Below, piece after piece: positions 1 to 7,380 of a DNA stretch of 10,017 nucleotides. Source of the DNA: JBCCSZ01 sp039199225. GTDB taxonomy: Bacteria > Bacteroidota > Bacteroidia > Chitinophagales > Saprospiraceae. Position 1 is the stretch's first letter. Each line of letters starts with the position of its first letter. Below the pieces are notes generated by a model that saw nothing but the letters and a program-made list of their open reading frames with translations, had not been told where the DNA came from and did not search any database. The stretch is from positions 1 to 10,017 of the forward strand of contig JBCCSZ010000291.1 of assembly GCA_039199225.1 (NCBI GenBank), given 5' to 3'. The position numbers were made by a program, and so were the translations under genes.

Positions 1-2827
1 CGCCACTTGTCAGGTGGTTCCGGAGAAAGGTAAAACGGCTTTGGGGAAATCTTTTTTGCAGGAGTTCGCGGCCGCCGATGTCGTACAAAGTAAGTTTCAC
101 AGCTCCCTCTACGCCAGATAGATCAAAGAGTGCTTTGTCATACATCGGATTGGGTCGTATTTGGATGGCTGGCAGCTTACGGGTGGTTTGGTCGATAGAA
201 ACGGTTTTTTGGTTGATGTAGTCCTTGCCGATGGTATGGAAGGTTTCCGCTGTTTGGAAAGGCGCCTCAAAATCGAAATACAAACTGGCCTGATGAAAGA
301 TCACATCTCCAACGCCATTCCCAGCAGCCTGCCCGATGTTGAATTTCACAAAGCCCCGAGAAGCCAATTCGTTGGCACTGGCTGGCGGCAGGTCGATGTC
401 ATCAAAGATCAATTGGAAGATGCTGTCGTTCTGCAACACCAACCGAAAAGGATGGCTGCTGACCCCTACGCGGAGACTCTCAATGTCCAAAAGGGGGCTG
501 AGCGTATCTCGAATCACCAGTCGATGGACCGTATCGCTCCGCTCATTTTGGAAGTACAACAGATATTCCAACTCCCGGCCCGAATCGATCAAATGCTCCG
601 TTCCGTAGCCTTCCGGATAGGCCAAAAGACCATTCTTTGCTTGGTCGATGCGGTTTTGAATGCAGTGAACATCCACAAAGTCGTCTTCATCGTCTTCTGC
701 AAACTGATCGACAAAGCCCGTCGAAATCGGTGGCCCACCACAGCCTTCGAAGACCACCGTCGGATGGCTGTTTCCAGGATGCCCTGTTACTTGCGGCACC
801 TGCAGGCGGATGGTCGCACCTGCCGGCAACTCGTTCAGCAAGATGGATTGTCCGGCTGGCAAGTCGAAGGGCTCCGTACGCAAAATGACATCGTCTTCGA
901 TAATGATGAAATTATGGGAAGCGAGCATATCGCCTAAACCATTATTGTAAATGCCCAATTGCAGGGAATCCCCCTTACAATCTACCTCCAATTCGATGCT
1001 GGCGCCCGACCAGGCGGCATCCGGCGGAAGACAAATCGAGTCAGGATAAATATGTGCCTCAAGACAGTGTGTCGCTCCTGAGATGGCATCACAATTCAAG
1101 GTAGCATACAACTGAAATTGGCCACACTCTCCTGCCGCCACATCGTTGAGCAGAAAAGTATACAGCTGGTCCAATTGATCATCAATCGGAATGGACGTTG
1201 AATCTACTGTCAAATCCGGATCGATCAGCAGCTCAATATAAACACCTTCTGCAACGGTCGTGCCTTTGTTGCAATAGGCAATGGTATAAGCGGTTGTTTC
1301 GCATTGCACCAAGTTGGCCGCTCCGATGTTGACACTTAGTTGAGGACAGTCGTAGACAGGATCGGCGGCTAATTGGCTGAGGGTGGTATCATAGAGCTGG
1401 GTAATGTTGACCAGTTGGGGCGGACAAGCATCCCAGTAAGGGCTGGGGGGAATCAGCTCCACAGCGTAAGGGAGTGTATCCACATCGGCTCCATAGATGC
1501 CCTGACCAACGGACAACAATCGCTCGTCTGGGCCGGAGAGGCGTACTTTCCAGTCGCTCAGGGGCCTTTCCCAAACGGATGCTGCACAATCGGCATTTTC
1601 GTCCCAGACAGCCACGCCTTCCAAATAAGCAGAGAGCGTCCGACCAAGGGTATCCGCCTTCAGCAACCACCAACCGTTGGGCTGACCACTGTTGATCTGG
1701 CCAGTCATCAAATAGCCATTTTCACCCAAAGAGAGCATCCGATTGAAGGCAGCAGAGTAATCCTCGCCACCGCGATACAAACGCCGCCAACGCTCTGTCC
1801 CATCGGCTTGTGTCCGAATCAAAAAGGCGTCGAAGGGAGGATAATCAAAAGTGGCGCCGCTGATTAAAAACCCACCATCGGTTGCTTGCTTGAGGTCCCT
1901 GCCGATCCCTGGCCTGGACAACCAACCTGGGGCCGCCGGAAAATGTACGTAGTGTTTTTGCCACTGCAACACCCCATCTGAATCGGTCTTGAAGAGCAAA
2001 ACACCCTTGTCTTCATGCTGATGGTTGCCGCCGTACAAATAGGCTGTCATGGCAAAGCCGCCATCCGCTGTTTGTATCAACGCGCCAGCATGCTCACCAA
2101 ACGGACCACCGTAGGTATTTTCCCAAAGTTCTATGCCATTCCCATTCAGCTTACGCAGCACGAGGTCGTCTTCAAAATTCGAGCTTGTAAGCCCTTGGTC
2201 ACTCAAAACCACCAAATTGCCATCCGATGCAATCGACAGATCAACTGGGCGATCGTATGCCGCTCCGATGGTGTAAGCATTCAGTAAAATACCCGTCTGA
2301 AGAAAGCGCAGCAATCGAGATCGCTCCTGCAATTGACCATTGTCGTCGATGATCGTACTGGCCAGCACCCAGATGGTGCCGTCGGGATGCAAGCGAATGC
2401 GCTTAGCCTGCTGGTCCAACTCTTCATCGAAGAAGCGCTGCCAAAGCACCTGGCCAGCTGCATCGAGCTTGATCAGTGTCAGGTCTGTATCGGCATTGTC
2501 AAGTGTTTGGAAATGGCCGATCAAATAGTATTCGTTTGCTGGCGTTTGGACCACCGAAACACCTACTTGGTCGTAATTGGTGTCGATGGATCGGCGCCAT
2601 TGGACATGGCCGTCGGCATCTGTTTTGAGCAATAGAATTTGCCGACCACCATTGACGGATGTTTTGACAGAACCGCTCATCAAAAAACCACCATCCAGGG
2701 TAGGAATTAGGTCGTGGGTGTTGGCTGAGAGCCCCTCTTTATATATCCGCTCCCAGCCTTGGGCAGGCAACAGTTGCGGCACCAAAAACCACAACAGGAG
2801 CAGGAAAATGGGGATTCGCGTTTTCAT
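1..2827 (-). CDS. Large secreted T9SS-type protein: propeller-like repeats, SdrD-B-like and DUF7619-like modules (partial, C-terminus off the left edge)
   Basis: One open frame without stops runs from ATG at 2827 to the window edge, giving 942 complete residues. Residues 1-23 (MKTRIPIFLLLLWFLVPQLLPAQ) are a typical Bacteroidota signal peptide. Residues ~24-400 hold repeated units alternating 'ADG.. W.R' and 'TDGGF.. G' (for example QTADGGFAMTAY and QATDGGFLISGA), as in beta-propeller-like repeat proteins. Residues ~405-475 (GVAVWDENADCAASVWERPL, ending PPSPYWDAC) resemble the SdrD-B/carboxypeptidase-regulatory-like module seen in Lewinella-type proteins. A cysteine-containing DUF11-like stretch follows (~490-715). 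Residues ~725-862, from CIQNRIDQAKNG to LYFDFEAPFQTAETFHTIG, match the DUF7619 module. From ~886, IQIRPNPMYDKALFDLSG begins a type A T9SS sorting domain, so export and surface anchoring or release by T9SS is expected. Length, architecture and end signal agree. The substrate or role is unknown; adhesion or matrix structure is inference. Confidence 0.85.
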   Translation of the reverse strand, partial: MKTRIPIFLLLLWFLVPQLLPAQGWERIYKEGLSANTHDLIPTLDGGFLMSGSVKTSVNGGRQILLLKTDADGHVQWRRSIDTNYDQVGVSVVQTPANEYYLIGHFQTLDNADTDLTLIKLDAAGQVLWQRFFDEELDQQAKRIRLHPDGTIWVLASTIIDDNGQLQERSRLLRFLQTGILLNAYTIGAAYDRPVDLSIASDGNLVVLSDQGLTSSNFEDDLVLRKLNGNGIELWENTYGGPFGEHAGALIQTADGGFAMTAYLYGGNHQHEDKGVLLFKTDSDGVLQWQKHYVHFPAAPGWLSRPGIGRDLKQATDGGFLISGATFDYPPFDAFLIRTQADGTERWRRLYRGGEDYSAAFNRMLSLGENGYLMTGQINSGQPNGWWLLKADTLGRTLSAYLEGVAVWDENADCAASVWERPLSDWKVRLSGPDERLLSVGQGIYGADVDTLPYAVELIPPSPYWDACPPQLVNITQLYDTTLSQLAADPVYDCPQLSVNIGAANLVQCETTAYTIAYCNKGTTVAEGVYIELLIDPDLTVDSTSIPIDDQLDQLYTFLLNDVAAGECGQFQLYATLNCDAISGATHCLEAHIYPDSICLPPDAAWSGASIELEVDCKGDSLQLGIYNNGLGDMLASHNFIIIEDDVILRTEPFDLPAGQSILLNELPAGATIRLQVPQVTGHPGNSHPTVVFEGCGGPPISTGFVDQFAEDDEDDFVDVHCIQNRIDQAKNGLLAYPEGYGTEHLIDSGRELEYLLYFQNERSDTVHRLVIRDTLSPLLDIESLRVGVSSHPFRLVLQNDSIFQLIFDDIDLPPASANELASRGFVKFNIGQAAGNGVGDVIFHQASLYFDFEAPFQTAETFHTIGKDYINQKTVSIDQTTRKLPAIQIRPNPMYDKALFDLSGVEGAVKLTLYDIGGRELLQKRFPQSRFTFLRNHLTSG

Positions 2828-2867
2828 AATATTATCCTTTGCTTGGAGTACAGAAGCCTTGTTTTAC

Positions 2868-2899
2868 CAAATATCAATAGTACGAACTTGAAAAACAAA
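2868..2899 (-). promoter_or_regulatory. Candidate Bacteroidota promoter for the large secreted protein
   Basis: On the minus strand TTTG (2899-2896) is followed, after exactly 20 nt, by GATATTTG (2875-2868). This is one mismatch from the Bacteroidota sigma-A pattern TTTG-N20-TAnnTTTG. Transcription would begin near 2861, giving a leader of about 34 nt with a purine-rich AAAGGATAATATT before the ATG at 2827. Confidence 0.4.
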
Positions 2900-2918
2900 G
2901 ACATTTTTCCTAACTTAT
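2887..2918 (+). promoter_or_regulatory. Weak candidate promoter for the 469-residue helical protein
   Basis: CTTG (2887-2890), then 20 nt, then TAACTTAT (2911-2918). It has the right spacing but three mismatches to TTTG-N20-TAnnTTTG. It lies in the divergent intergenic region and overlaps the -33 side of the opposite promoter candidate. Reported mainly because no better plus-strand match was seen between 2828 and 2995. Confidence 0.2.
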
Positions 2919-2995
2919 CAAGCAAAATACCACAACCTCCCTACACAAACAGCTCTTTTTCAACTATTTAGAACAGAATCCATCAAAAAAGATTC

Positions 2996-4405
2996 ATGTA
3001 TTCCAGTACGCTTATCCGAGTTTTTTCCAGGCTTTCGAAGCGAGATGTTAGAGAATTGGGCAAATTTGTTGCCTCTCCGTACTTCAATCAGCGCCAAGAC
3101 GTTGTTCGATTGTTCGAATACTTAGCGGCACACAGCCCTTTGAAAGCACAAAAAGTAGTGCGCGAAAAGCTGTTTGCAGCCATTTATCCAGGCGAGACTT
3201 TTCAAATCCAACAGTTGCGCTATGTGATGTCTTTTTTGATGAATCTCATCCGAAAATATTTCCAGCAGGCCGAGTTTGAAAGCCAACCAATTTTACAGCA
3301 ACAGCAACTGTGTCAGGCGTTGCGAAGACGGGGGGAAGGCAGCTTGTTTCAGAAAGAAATCACCAACTGGCAAAAGCTACAGGAGGCGCATCCTCTGCGA
3401 AATACACACCACCATTATTACAATTACCAACGCTTTTATGAGCTGTACCAATTCGAGTCGCAGCGAAGCCGAAAAGGAGATACCTACCTGCAAGAACGCT
3501 TTGAAGAGTTAACGACCTTCTACTTGTCCAACACACTGCTGCACGGCTGTGCTACCTTGACGCAGCAAAATATTTTGAAAAAAGACTTCCACCTAAAACT
3601 ATTGCCACAGGTTTTGGCACAAGTGGAGCAAGAAGATTATTCCGAAATACCAGCCATTGCCATTTACTACCATGCCTACCAAGCCTTGAAAGACCCAGAC
3701 AATGATTTTTACTTCAACAATTTAAAGCACCTCATCCACCAGCACTGGCAGCAATTTTCGGAAAATGAAGCACTCGACATTTTTCTAATCGCCGTCAACT
3801 ACTGCATCCAACGGCTCAATAAGGGGGATACGCAGTATGTGCGAGAAGCATTTGAATTGTATCGATCCGGCGTTGAAAATGGTACCTTCTTACAAAATGG
3901 CATCCTGTCAGACCATACCTATAAAAACATTATCCGACTGGGCATTTCCCTAAAAGAATTTGACTGGATTGCCCAATTCCAAGAGTCTTACAAAGACCGG
4001 CTCGACCCCCTGACGGGCGAAAATGCCTACAAATACAACTTGGCCTATTACCACTTCCAGCGCAGTGAATACGACCTAGCGATCCCACTGTTACAACAGG
4101 TAGAGTTCAAAGATGCCTTCAGTAATTTCGACACACGCCGCATGCTGCTGCGCATCTACTACGAGCAAGGCGAATACGATGCCCTAGAATCTTTACTCGA
4201 CAGTTTTTATACCTACATACAACGCCAAAAGAATATTGGCTACCACCGCGAAAACTACCTCCACCTAATTCGCTTCGTCCGCAAACTACTCCGTACGCCG
4301 ACGCAGGCCGGTCGCCACAAGCTACGCCAAACCGTAGAGGCCACCAGCCGCATTGCCGAACGAGAGTGGCTACTACAAATGATCGGAGGACAAAACACTA
4401 ACTAA
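2996..4405 (+). CDS. Uncharacterised all-helical protein (469 aa) with TPR-like C-terminal region
   Basis: ATG at 2996 opens a 469-codon frame ending TAA at 4403-4405. It has no signal peptide and no membrane segment, so a cytoplasmic location is expected. Nearly the whole sequence is predictable helix, rich in Gln, Tyr, Leu and Arg. The N-terminus carries a helix followed by FVASPYFNQR (residues ~24-33), an 'SPYFN' signature I associate with hypothetical proteins of Saprospiria and relatives. Residues ~342-412 look like two or three TPR-type helical hairpins (YKYNLAYYHFQRSEYDLAIP; RMLLRIYYEQGEYDALESLL). This suggests a protein-binding scaffold, which is inference. No catalytic motif is visible. 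It is divergent from the large secreted protein and convergent with the DinB-like gene, so it is probably monocistronic. The function is unknown. Confidence 0.85.
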   Translation: MYSSTLIRVFSRLSKRDVRELGKFVASPYFNQRQDVVRLFEYLAAHSPLKAQKVVREKLFAAIYPGETFQIQQLRYVMSFLMNLIRKYFQQAEFESQPILQQQQLCQALRRRGEGSLFQKEITNWQKLQEAHPLRNTHHHYYNYQRFYELYQFESQRSRKGDTYLQERFEELTTFYLSNTLLHGCATLTQQNILKKDFHLKLLPQVLAQVEQEDYSEIPAIAIYYHAYQALKDPDNDFYFNNLKHLIHQHWQQFSENEALDIFLIAVNYCIQRLNKGDTQYVREAFELYRSGVENGTFLQNGILSDHTYKNIIRLGISLKEFDWIAQFQESYKDRLDPLTGENAYKYNLAYYHFQRSEYDLAIPLLQQVEFKDAFSNFDTRRMLLRIYYEQGEYDALESLLDSFYTYIQRQKNIGYHRENYLHLIRFVRKLLRTPTQAGRHKLRQTVEATSRIAEREWLLQMIGGQNTN

Positions 4406-4407
4406 CC

Positions 4408-4530
4408 ACCAAATCACTCAATCACCAGCCAAAAGCAACCACAAAATCACCAAATCACTAAACAACCAGCCAAAGGCAATCACAAAACCACTCAATCACC
4501 AAATCACCAGCCAAAGGCAATCACCAAATC
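4408..4530. repeat. Three-copy degenerate 41-bp tandem repeat in a convergent intergenic spacer
   Basis: Units are 4408-4448, 4449-4489 and 4490-4530. The shared core CCAGCCAAARGCAAYCAC begins at 4425, 4466 and 4507, exactly 41 bp apart. Adjacent units agree at about 34-35 of 41 positions by hand count. A shorter AATCACCA-like periodicity runs within each unit. The plus strand is almost free of T runs and rich in A and C. It lies between two converging genes and starts 3 bp after the upstream stop codon. No hairpin terminator is seen inside it. Confidence 0.8.
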
Positions 4531-4548
4531 ACAAAACCACTCCCCTCC

Positions 4549-5109
4549 TTACTTCGCCCTATTCAAAACCAAAAGAATTTGCCCCAAGTGGTTGGCTTGA
4601 TGTTCCATGACGTGGTACCAAGCGTAGTGGTTTGTCAAGTCACTGTCGGTCATTTTTGAGTTAAACCATTCATCGTCTTTGGTTTTTAGCAGGCGCAAGC
4701 TCTCTTTTCTTACTTCATCCCACCGCTTGAGGTAGTAGTCGATGGGCTTACCGACCAGCTCTTCTCTCGCCTTATCACCGAGGTCCATAGGGATGTCCCA
4801 GACCAACTTTTCTTCTTCGCTATAGCCTCTATTTTTGAAAGTATAGACTTGGTAGAACTTTTCAGTGGCAGCCAAGTGAAGAACCAAAGCCCCAACTCTA
4901 GTGGCTTTTTCATCCAGTAAAAAATCCGTTTCTTTTTGACTTAGGTCTTTAACCGTGTATGCAACGCGTTCTTTCAAATCTTCCAGCATCAAGACCATAC
5001 TTCCAATTTGTGGCGAATAGCCTTCGGGTGCCTTTCCGATCTGTCCGTTTGCTGAATGGAAGTATAAAATACTCAAGGCAAGACTTAGAAATAATGATAA
5101 TTTTCTCAT
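4549..5109 (-). CDS. Exported DinB-family (DinB_2-like) metal-site protein
   Basis: A 186-residue protein starting at ATG 5109, where MRKLSLFLSLALSILYFHSANGQ forms a signal peptide and AAAAGAG precedes the start; a TTG further upstream at 5178 would bury the signal sequence and is not used. The mature part is a helical bundle. LVLHLAATE (His78) and HVMEHQANHLGQI (His170 and His174, the HxxxH pair next to GQI) supply the three-histidine divalent-metal site of the DinB/YfiT fold. Length suits one DinB domain. Characterised relatives include thiol-dependent S-transferases (bacillithiol or mycothiol type), but many family members have unknown substrates, and here export to the periplasm or surface (possibly outside) is expected. 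It lies 86 bp after the glycosyltransferase gene on the same strand and could be co-transcribed. The fold is fairly sure, the reaction is not. Confidence 0.8.
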   Translation of the reverse strand: MRKLSLFLSLALSILYFHSANGQIGKAPEGYSPQIGSMVLMLEDLKERVAYTVKDLSQKETDFLLDEKATRVGALVLHLAATEKFYQVYTFKNRGYSEEEKLVWDIPMDLGDKAREELVGKPIDYYLKRWDEVRKESLRLLKTKDDEWFNSKMTDSDLTNHYAWYHVMEHQANHLGQILLVLNRAK

Positions 5110-5195
5110 CTCTTTTATGGTTTTTTCCAGTAAAAAAATAATTATTGAATTGGATAAAGGGGTTGCATTGCGAAGCAATCCATCCTTAGCCTAAC

Positions 5196-7235
5196 TTATT
5201 CTCTTCTAAAGACTTTTAAATCATCAAACCATACTGCGCGGCCACCAGGGTTCCATACGTATATATCGATTTTGTGGCCTAGAAAGCTGGTTGGTAAAGT
5301 TAAACTTATTTCAATATTTTCCCAACCTTTTTCGTCCCGCTGTAAGGCACCGCGAATAAAAGTGTAAAAAACAGCCGTATTTGGATGAGCAACCACTAAA
5401 CCACACTCACTGTGATTCGGATTGTAGCGCCAAAGGCTGATGTCGAGGCGTTGACAGGCATGGACATTTTCGTAGGTATGTGCAAAGCCATATTGGTTGA
5501 CATCGTCGAGGCGAAGGGCAAACAATCCACTCCGACGCCGGGTGCTGTCGCGCCCCTGCTCCTCTGCCAGCTGTTCGGCACCGAGGTAGAGGCTGTCGAG
5601 CACCTCCAATCGCTGGCGTTCATTCAAATAGATGGTATCAACCCTGGGCGGCAAATAGCGACGATAGGTATAGGAGGCCCTGCTTTGGTAACAAGGCATG
5701 GGTAAGAAACTAACCACAAAGCGGTCTTCTTCTACAAACCACCAACTTTTGCCATATGGGCTGATGGAATTGCGCTCATTGCCATTGGTTTGCCGCAAAG
5801 CATTGAACTCGAAACCTCCATCGATTTGCGAAGCCGGAATTCCTTTTTCTATTTCAAGATCGTTCAAGGCTTTCCAACGGGCGCCATTCCAAGCGAGGTA
5901 GTCGTGGGTAGCAGCAATGGAAAACAGCAGCATTGCGAGGAATAATACCGCCCCCATGAGCCGACTCATCCAATGGCCCGCCCGATCGCTTTTTGAAAAA
6001 ACCAATAAACCCAGCAGCGGTAGGAGCAAGATGAAATAGCGGTCCCAAAGCAAAAAGCCAATCAGCAAATAACCACTGTACAACACAATGGCTAAAAAGC
6101 TCATCAGCCGGATGGAAAACTCGGCAGAGCGCAGATTTACTTCCCTATAGGTCAGCCTCCGAAACCAATGCCATAGTAAAACGAAAAGCCCTGCAAAACC
6201 CAGGCATTTGAACGCATTCATTTGGCTGGGCGACAGGCTGGGAAAAGTATGTTGTCCCATGAAAGCACCTTTCAGCGTAAGCGGGCCGATGAAGCAGTTA
6301 TTGAGGATGTTACCGGCAGGCAGGCGATCCCAGGCGATGTAGGCCAGGGCTAGTGTGAGCATCAAAGCCAGCAGGCCGCTGGCCCAGGAGCGTCGCAGAG
6401 AAGTCGGATACCAACCTAGGATCAGTGCAGCAGGCAACCACCACAGGCCCATGTAGAAGAGAATTTGTCCGCTGCGAATGCCCAATTCCTCCCAGCGAGG
6501 GCCGTCGCCCAATTGCTTGAGCAGCTGACCAAAGCTCCCAAAGCTGGCCGACAAGGGACGGATGGATTCGAGATACTGTACATATCCCTGTAGGCTGCCA
6601 AAAGCCACAGCGATCGATAAAGCAGCTAGGCCAGCGGCCCGAAGGTTTCGATGCTGCCATAGATAGGCCACTGCAAAGCTCAGAGGTGCCAGGATGCCAA
6701 ACTGCCGAATGCCCGTTGCCAATACAGCCAAAAGTATCCCCAATAGAAAATCGGCGGAACGGTTGGAGACCAATACTTTCTGGTAGTAACAAAAGGACCA
6801 AATCAGCAAAACATAGAAGGGAACATCTGTCATAAAAGAAAAGGACAGAGAAAAATACCAGGGATTGAAGGCAACACAAGCAGTCAATAATAAGCGGTGC
6901 CAGGGAGCAATGCCCAAGCCCTCCCCCAGGCGGTAGGTCCCCCACAGGCCCCACAGGCTGAGCAACAAAACAGACCACCTCAAGACGATGAAACTACTGC
7001 CAAAAAGCTTGCAGAAAGCAGCCCCCCAGAGCAGTTGTACCAGCAGGGTCATATCTTGCCAATGCCCCAGCACAAAGCGCCCCTTGCGCGCCAGGTCGAG
7101 CGCCGACTGCCCGAAGGACCAATCGTCGTTGAGCGGAAAATCACCAAAGGGTTGAACGATAAAAATAGCTGCTAACCAAACAGTTGCCAGGATGCCAAAG
7201 GGGGAAAAATTGCGGAATGAGGAAAGCATTTGCAT
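5196..7235 (-). CDS. GT-C-fold membrane glycosyltransferase (PMT/ArnT-like, GT39/GT83-type) with C-terminal soluble domain
   Basis: From ATG 7235 the protein is 679 residues; a second ATG at 7229 is equally possible. About ten or more hydrophobic segments span residues ~10-445. After the first one, FPLNDDWSFG (Asp37, Asp38) sits where GT-C enzymes carry their acidic catalytic motif. MTDVPFYVLL (Asp137) fits the second conserved acidic loop, and LLWDRYFILLLPLLG (~396-410) the late RY-type motif. Such enzymes move sugars from polyprenyl-phosphate carriers to lipids, glycans or proteins on the outer face of the inner membrane; donor and acceptor here are unknown. Residues ~445-679 are soluble and presumably periplasmic. 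The last ~100 residues (ENIEISLTLPTSFLGHKIDI, then VWFDDLKVF) look like a beta jelly-roll, perhaps carbohydrate-binding. The gene is divergent from merR and upstream of the DinB-like gene. Confidence 0.8.
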   Translation of the reverse strand: MQMLSSFRNFSPFGILATVWLAAIFIVQPFGDFPLNDDWSFGQSALDLARKGRFVLGHWQDMTLLVQLLWGAAFCKLFGSSFIVLRWSVLLLSLWGLWGTYRLGEGLGIAPWHRLLLTACVAFNPWYFSLSFSFMTDVPFYVLLIWSFCYYQKVLVSNRSADFLLGILLAVLATGIRQFGILAPLSFAVAYLWQHRNLRAAGLAALSIAVAFGSLQGYVQYLESIRPLSASFGSFGQLLKQLGDGPRWEELGIRSGQILFYMGLWWLPAALILGWYPTSLRRSWASGLLALMLTLALAYIAWDRLPAGNILNNCFIGPLTLKGAFMGQHTFPSLSPSQMNAFKCLGFAGLFVLLWHWFRRLTYREVNLRSAEFSIRLMSFLAIVLYSGYLLIGFLLWDRYFILLLPLLGLLVFSKSDRAGHWMSRLMGAVLFLAMLLFSIAATHDYLAWNGARWKALNDLEIEKGIPASQIDGGFEFNALRQTNGNERNSISPYGKSWWFVEEDRFVVSFLPMPCYQSRASYTYRRYLPPRVDTIYLNERQRLEVLDSLYLGAEQLAEEQGRDSTRRRSGLFALRLDDVNQYGFAHTYENVHACQRLDISLWRYNPNHSECGLVVAHPNTAVFYTFIRGALQRDEKGWENIEISLTLPTSFLGHKIDIYVWNPGGRAVWFDDLKVFRRE

Positions 7236-7277
7236 CTTGGTTCCAAGATACGAAAGATGTGCAAGGCTTTCGAAAGC
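7236..7277. promoter_or_regulatory. Palindromes upstream of the glycosyltransferase gene, candidate operator region
   Basis: A perfect 12-bp palindrome GCTTTCGAAAGC lies at 7266-7277. A second inverted repeat, CTTGG-TT-CCAAG, lies at 7236-7247 and touches the start codon of the glycosyltransferase gene. Both sit in the divergent gap shared with the merR gene, where a dimeric regulator could bind. On the minus strand TTCG-N20-TATCTTGG is only a poor promoter match. No binding is shown. Confidence 0.3.
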
Positions 7278-7287
7278 AATTGCAAAA

Positions 7288-7319
7288 TTTGATAATCCAC
7301 TCAATCATTGTTATATTAG
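7288..7319 (+). promoter_or_regulatory. Promoter of the merR-type gene
   Basis: TTTG at 7288-7291, a 20-nt spacer, then TATATTAG at 7312-7319. This matches the Bacteroidota TTTG-N20-TAnnTTTG consensus with one mismatch, in correct orientation and with the same spacing as the candidate at 2868-2899. The start of transcription is expected near 7326, giving a leader of about 55 nt. Confidence 0.55.
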
Positions 7320-7334
7320 CCAAGTTGCGAAGCG

Positions 7335-7354
7335 ACCTATCCGCCAAAATAGGT
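7335..7354 (+). promoter_or_regulatory. Inverted repeat in the merR leader
   Basis: ACCTAT (7335-7340) and ATAGGT (7349-7354) are perfect inverted repeats around an 8-nt centre. The element lies in the predicted 5' leader of the merR-type gene, 26 bp before its ATG. It could be a regulator-binding site or a small RNA hairpin; the stem is only 6 bp. Confidence 0.25.
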
Positions 7355-7380
7355 ATTCGAATCACTCTAATCCCACTGCC

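Noticed and set aside
161..937. A 258-codon plus-strand open frame
   Set aside because: It is antisense to the large secreted protein, whose minus-strand frame carries recognisable DUF7619-like and sorting-domain sequence; the plus-strand translation has no domain-like pattern. The same applies to the plus-strand frames around 1373-1867 and 2333-2635.
4408..4530. CRISPR array reading of the 41-bp repeat
   Set aside because: The units abut with no distinct spacers, diverge from each other by about 15 percent, and no cas gene is near.
5110..5178. Upstream TTG start for the DinB-like gene
   Set aside because: It would place 23 residues in front of a classic signal peptide; the ATG at 5109 has a purine-rich leader and gives the signal peptide at the very N-terminus.
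5167..5179. Small hairpin ATTGC-GAA-GCAAT between the glycosyltransferase and DinB-like genes as a terminator
   Set aside because: The stem is only 5 bp and no T-run follows it on the minus strand, so it is not a convincing terminator and co-transcription stays possible.
6310..6978. A 222-codon minus-strand frame inside the glycosyltransferase gene
   Set aside because: It is a shadow in another frame of the membrane protein; the real frame shows regular hydrophobic segments and GT-C acidic motifs.
7192..7380. Longer start for the MerR-type protein
   Set aside because: The frame is open upstream but the added part overlaps the divergent glycosyltransferase start and the promoter at 7288-7319, and the MerR domain begins right after the ATG at 7381.
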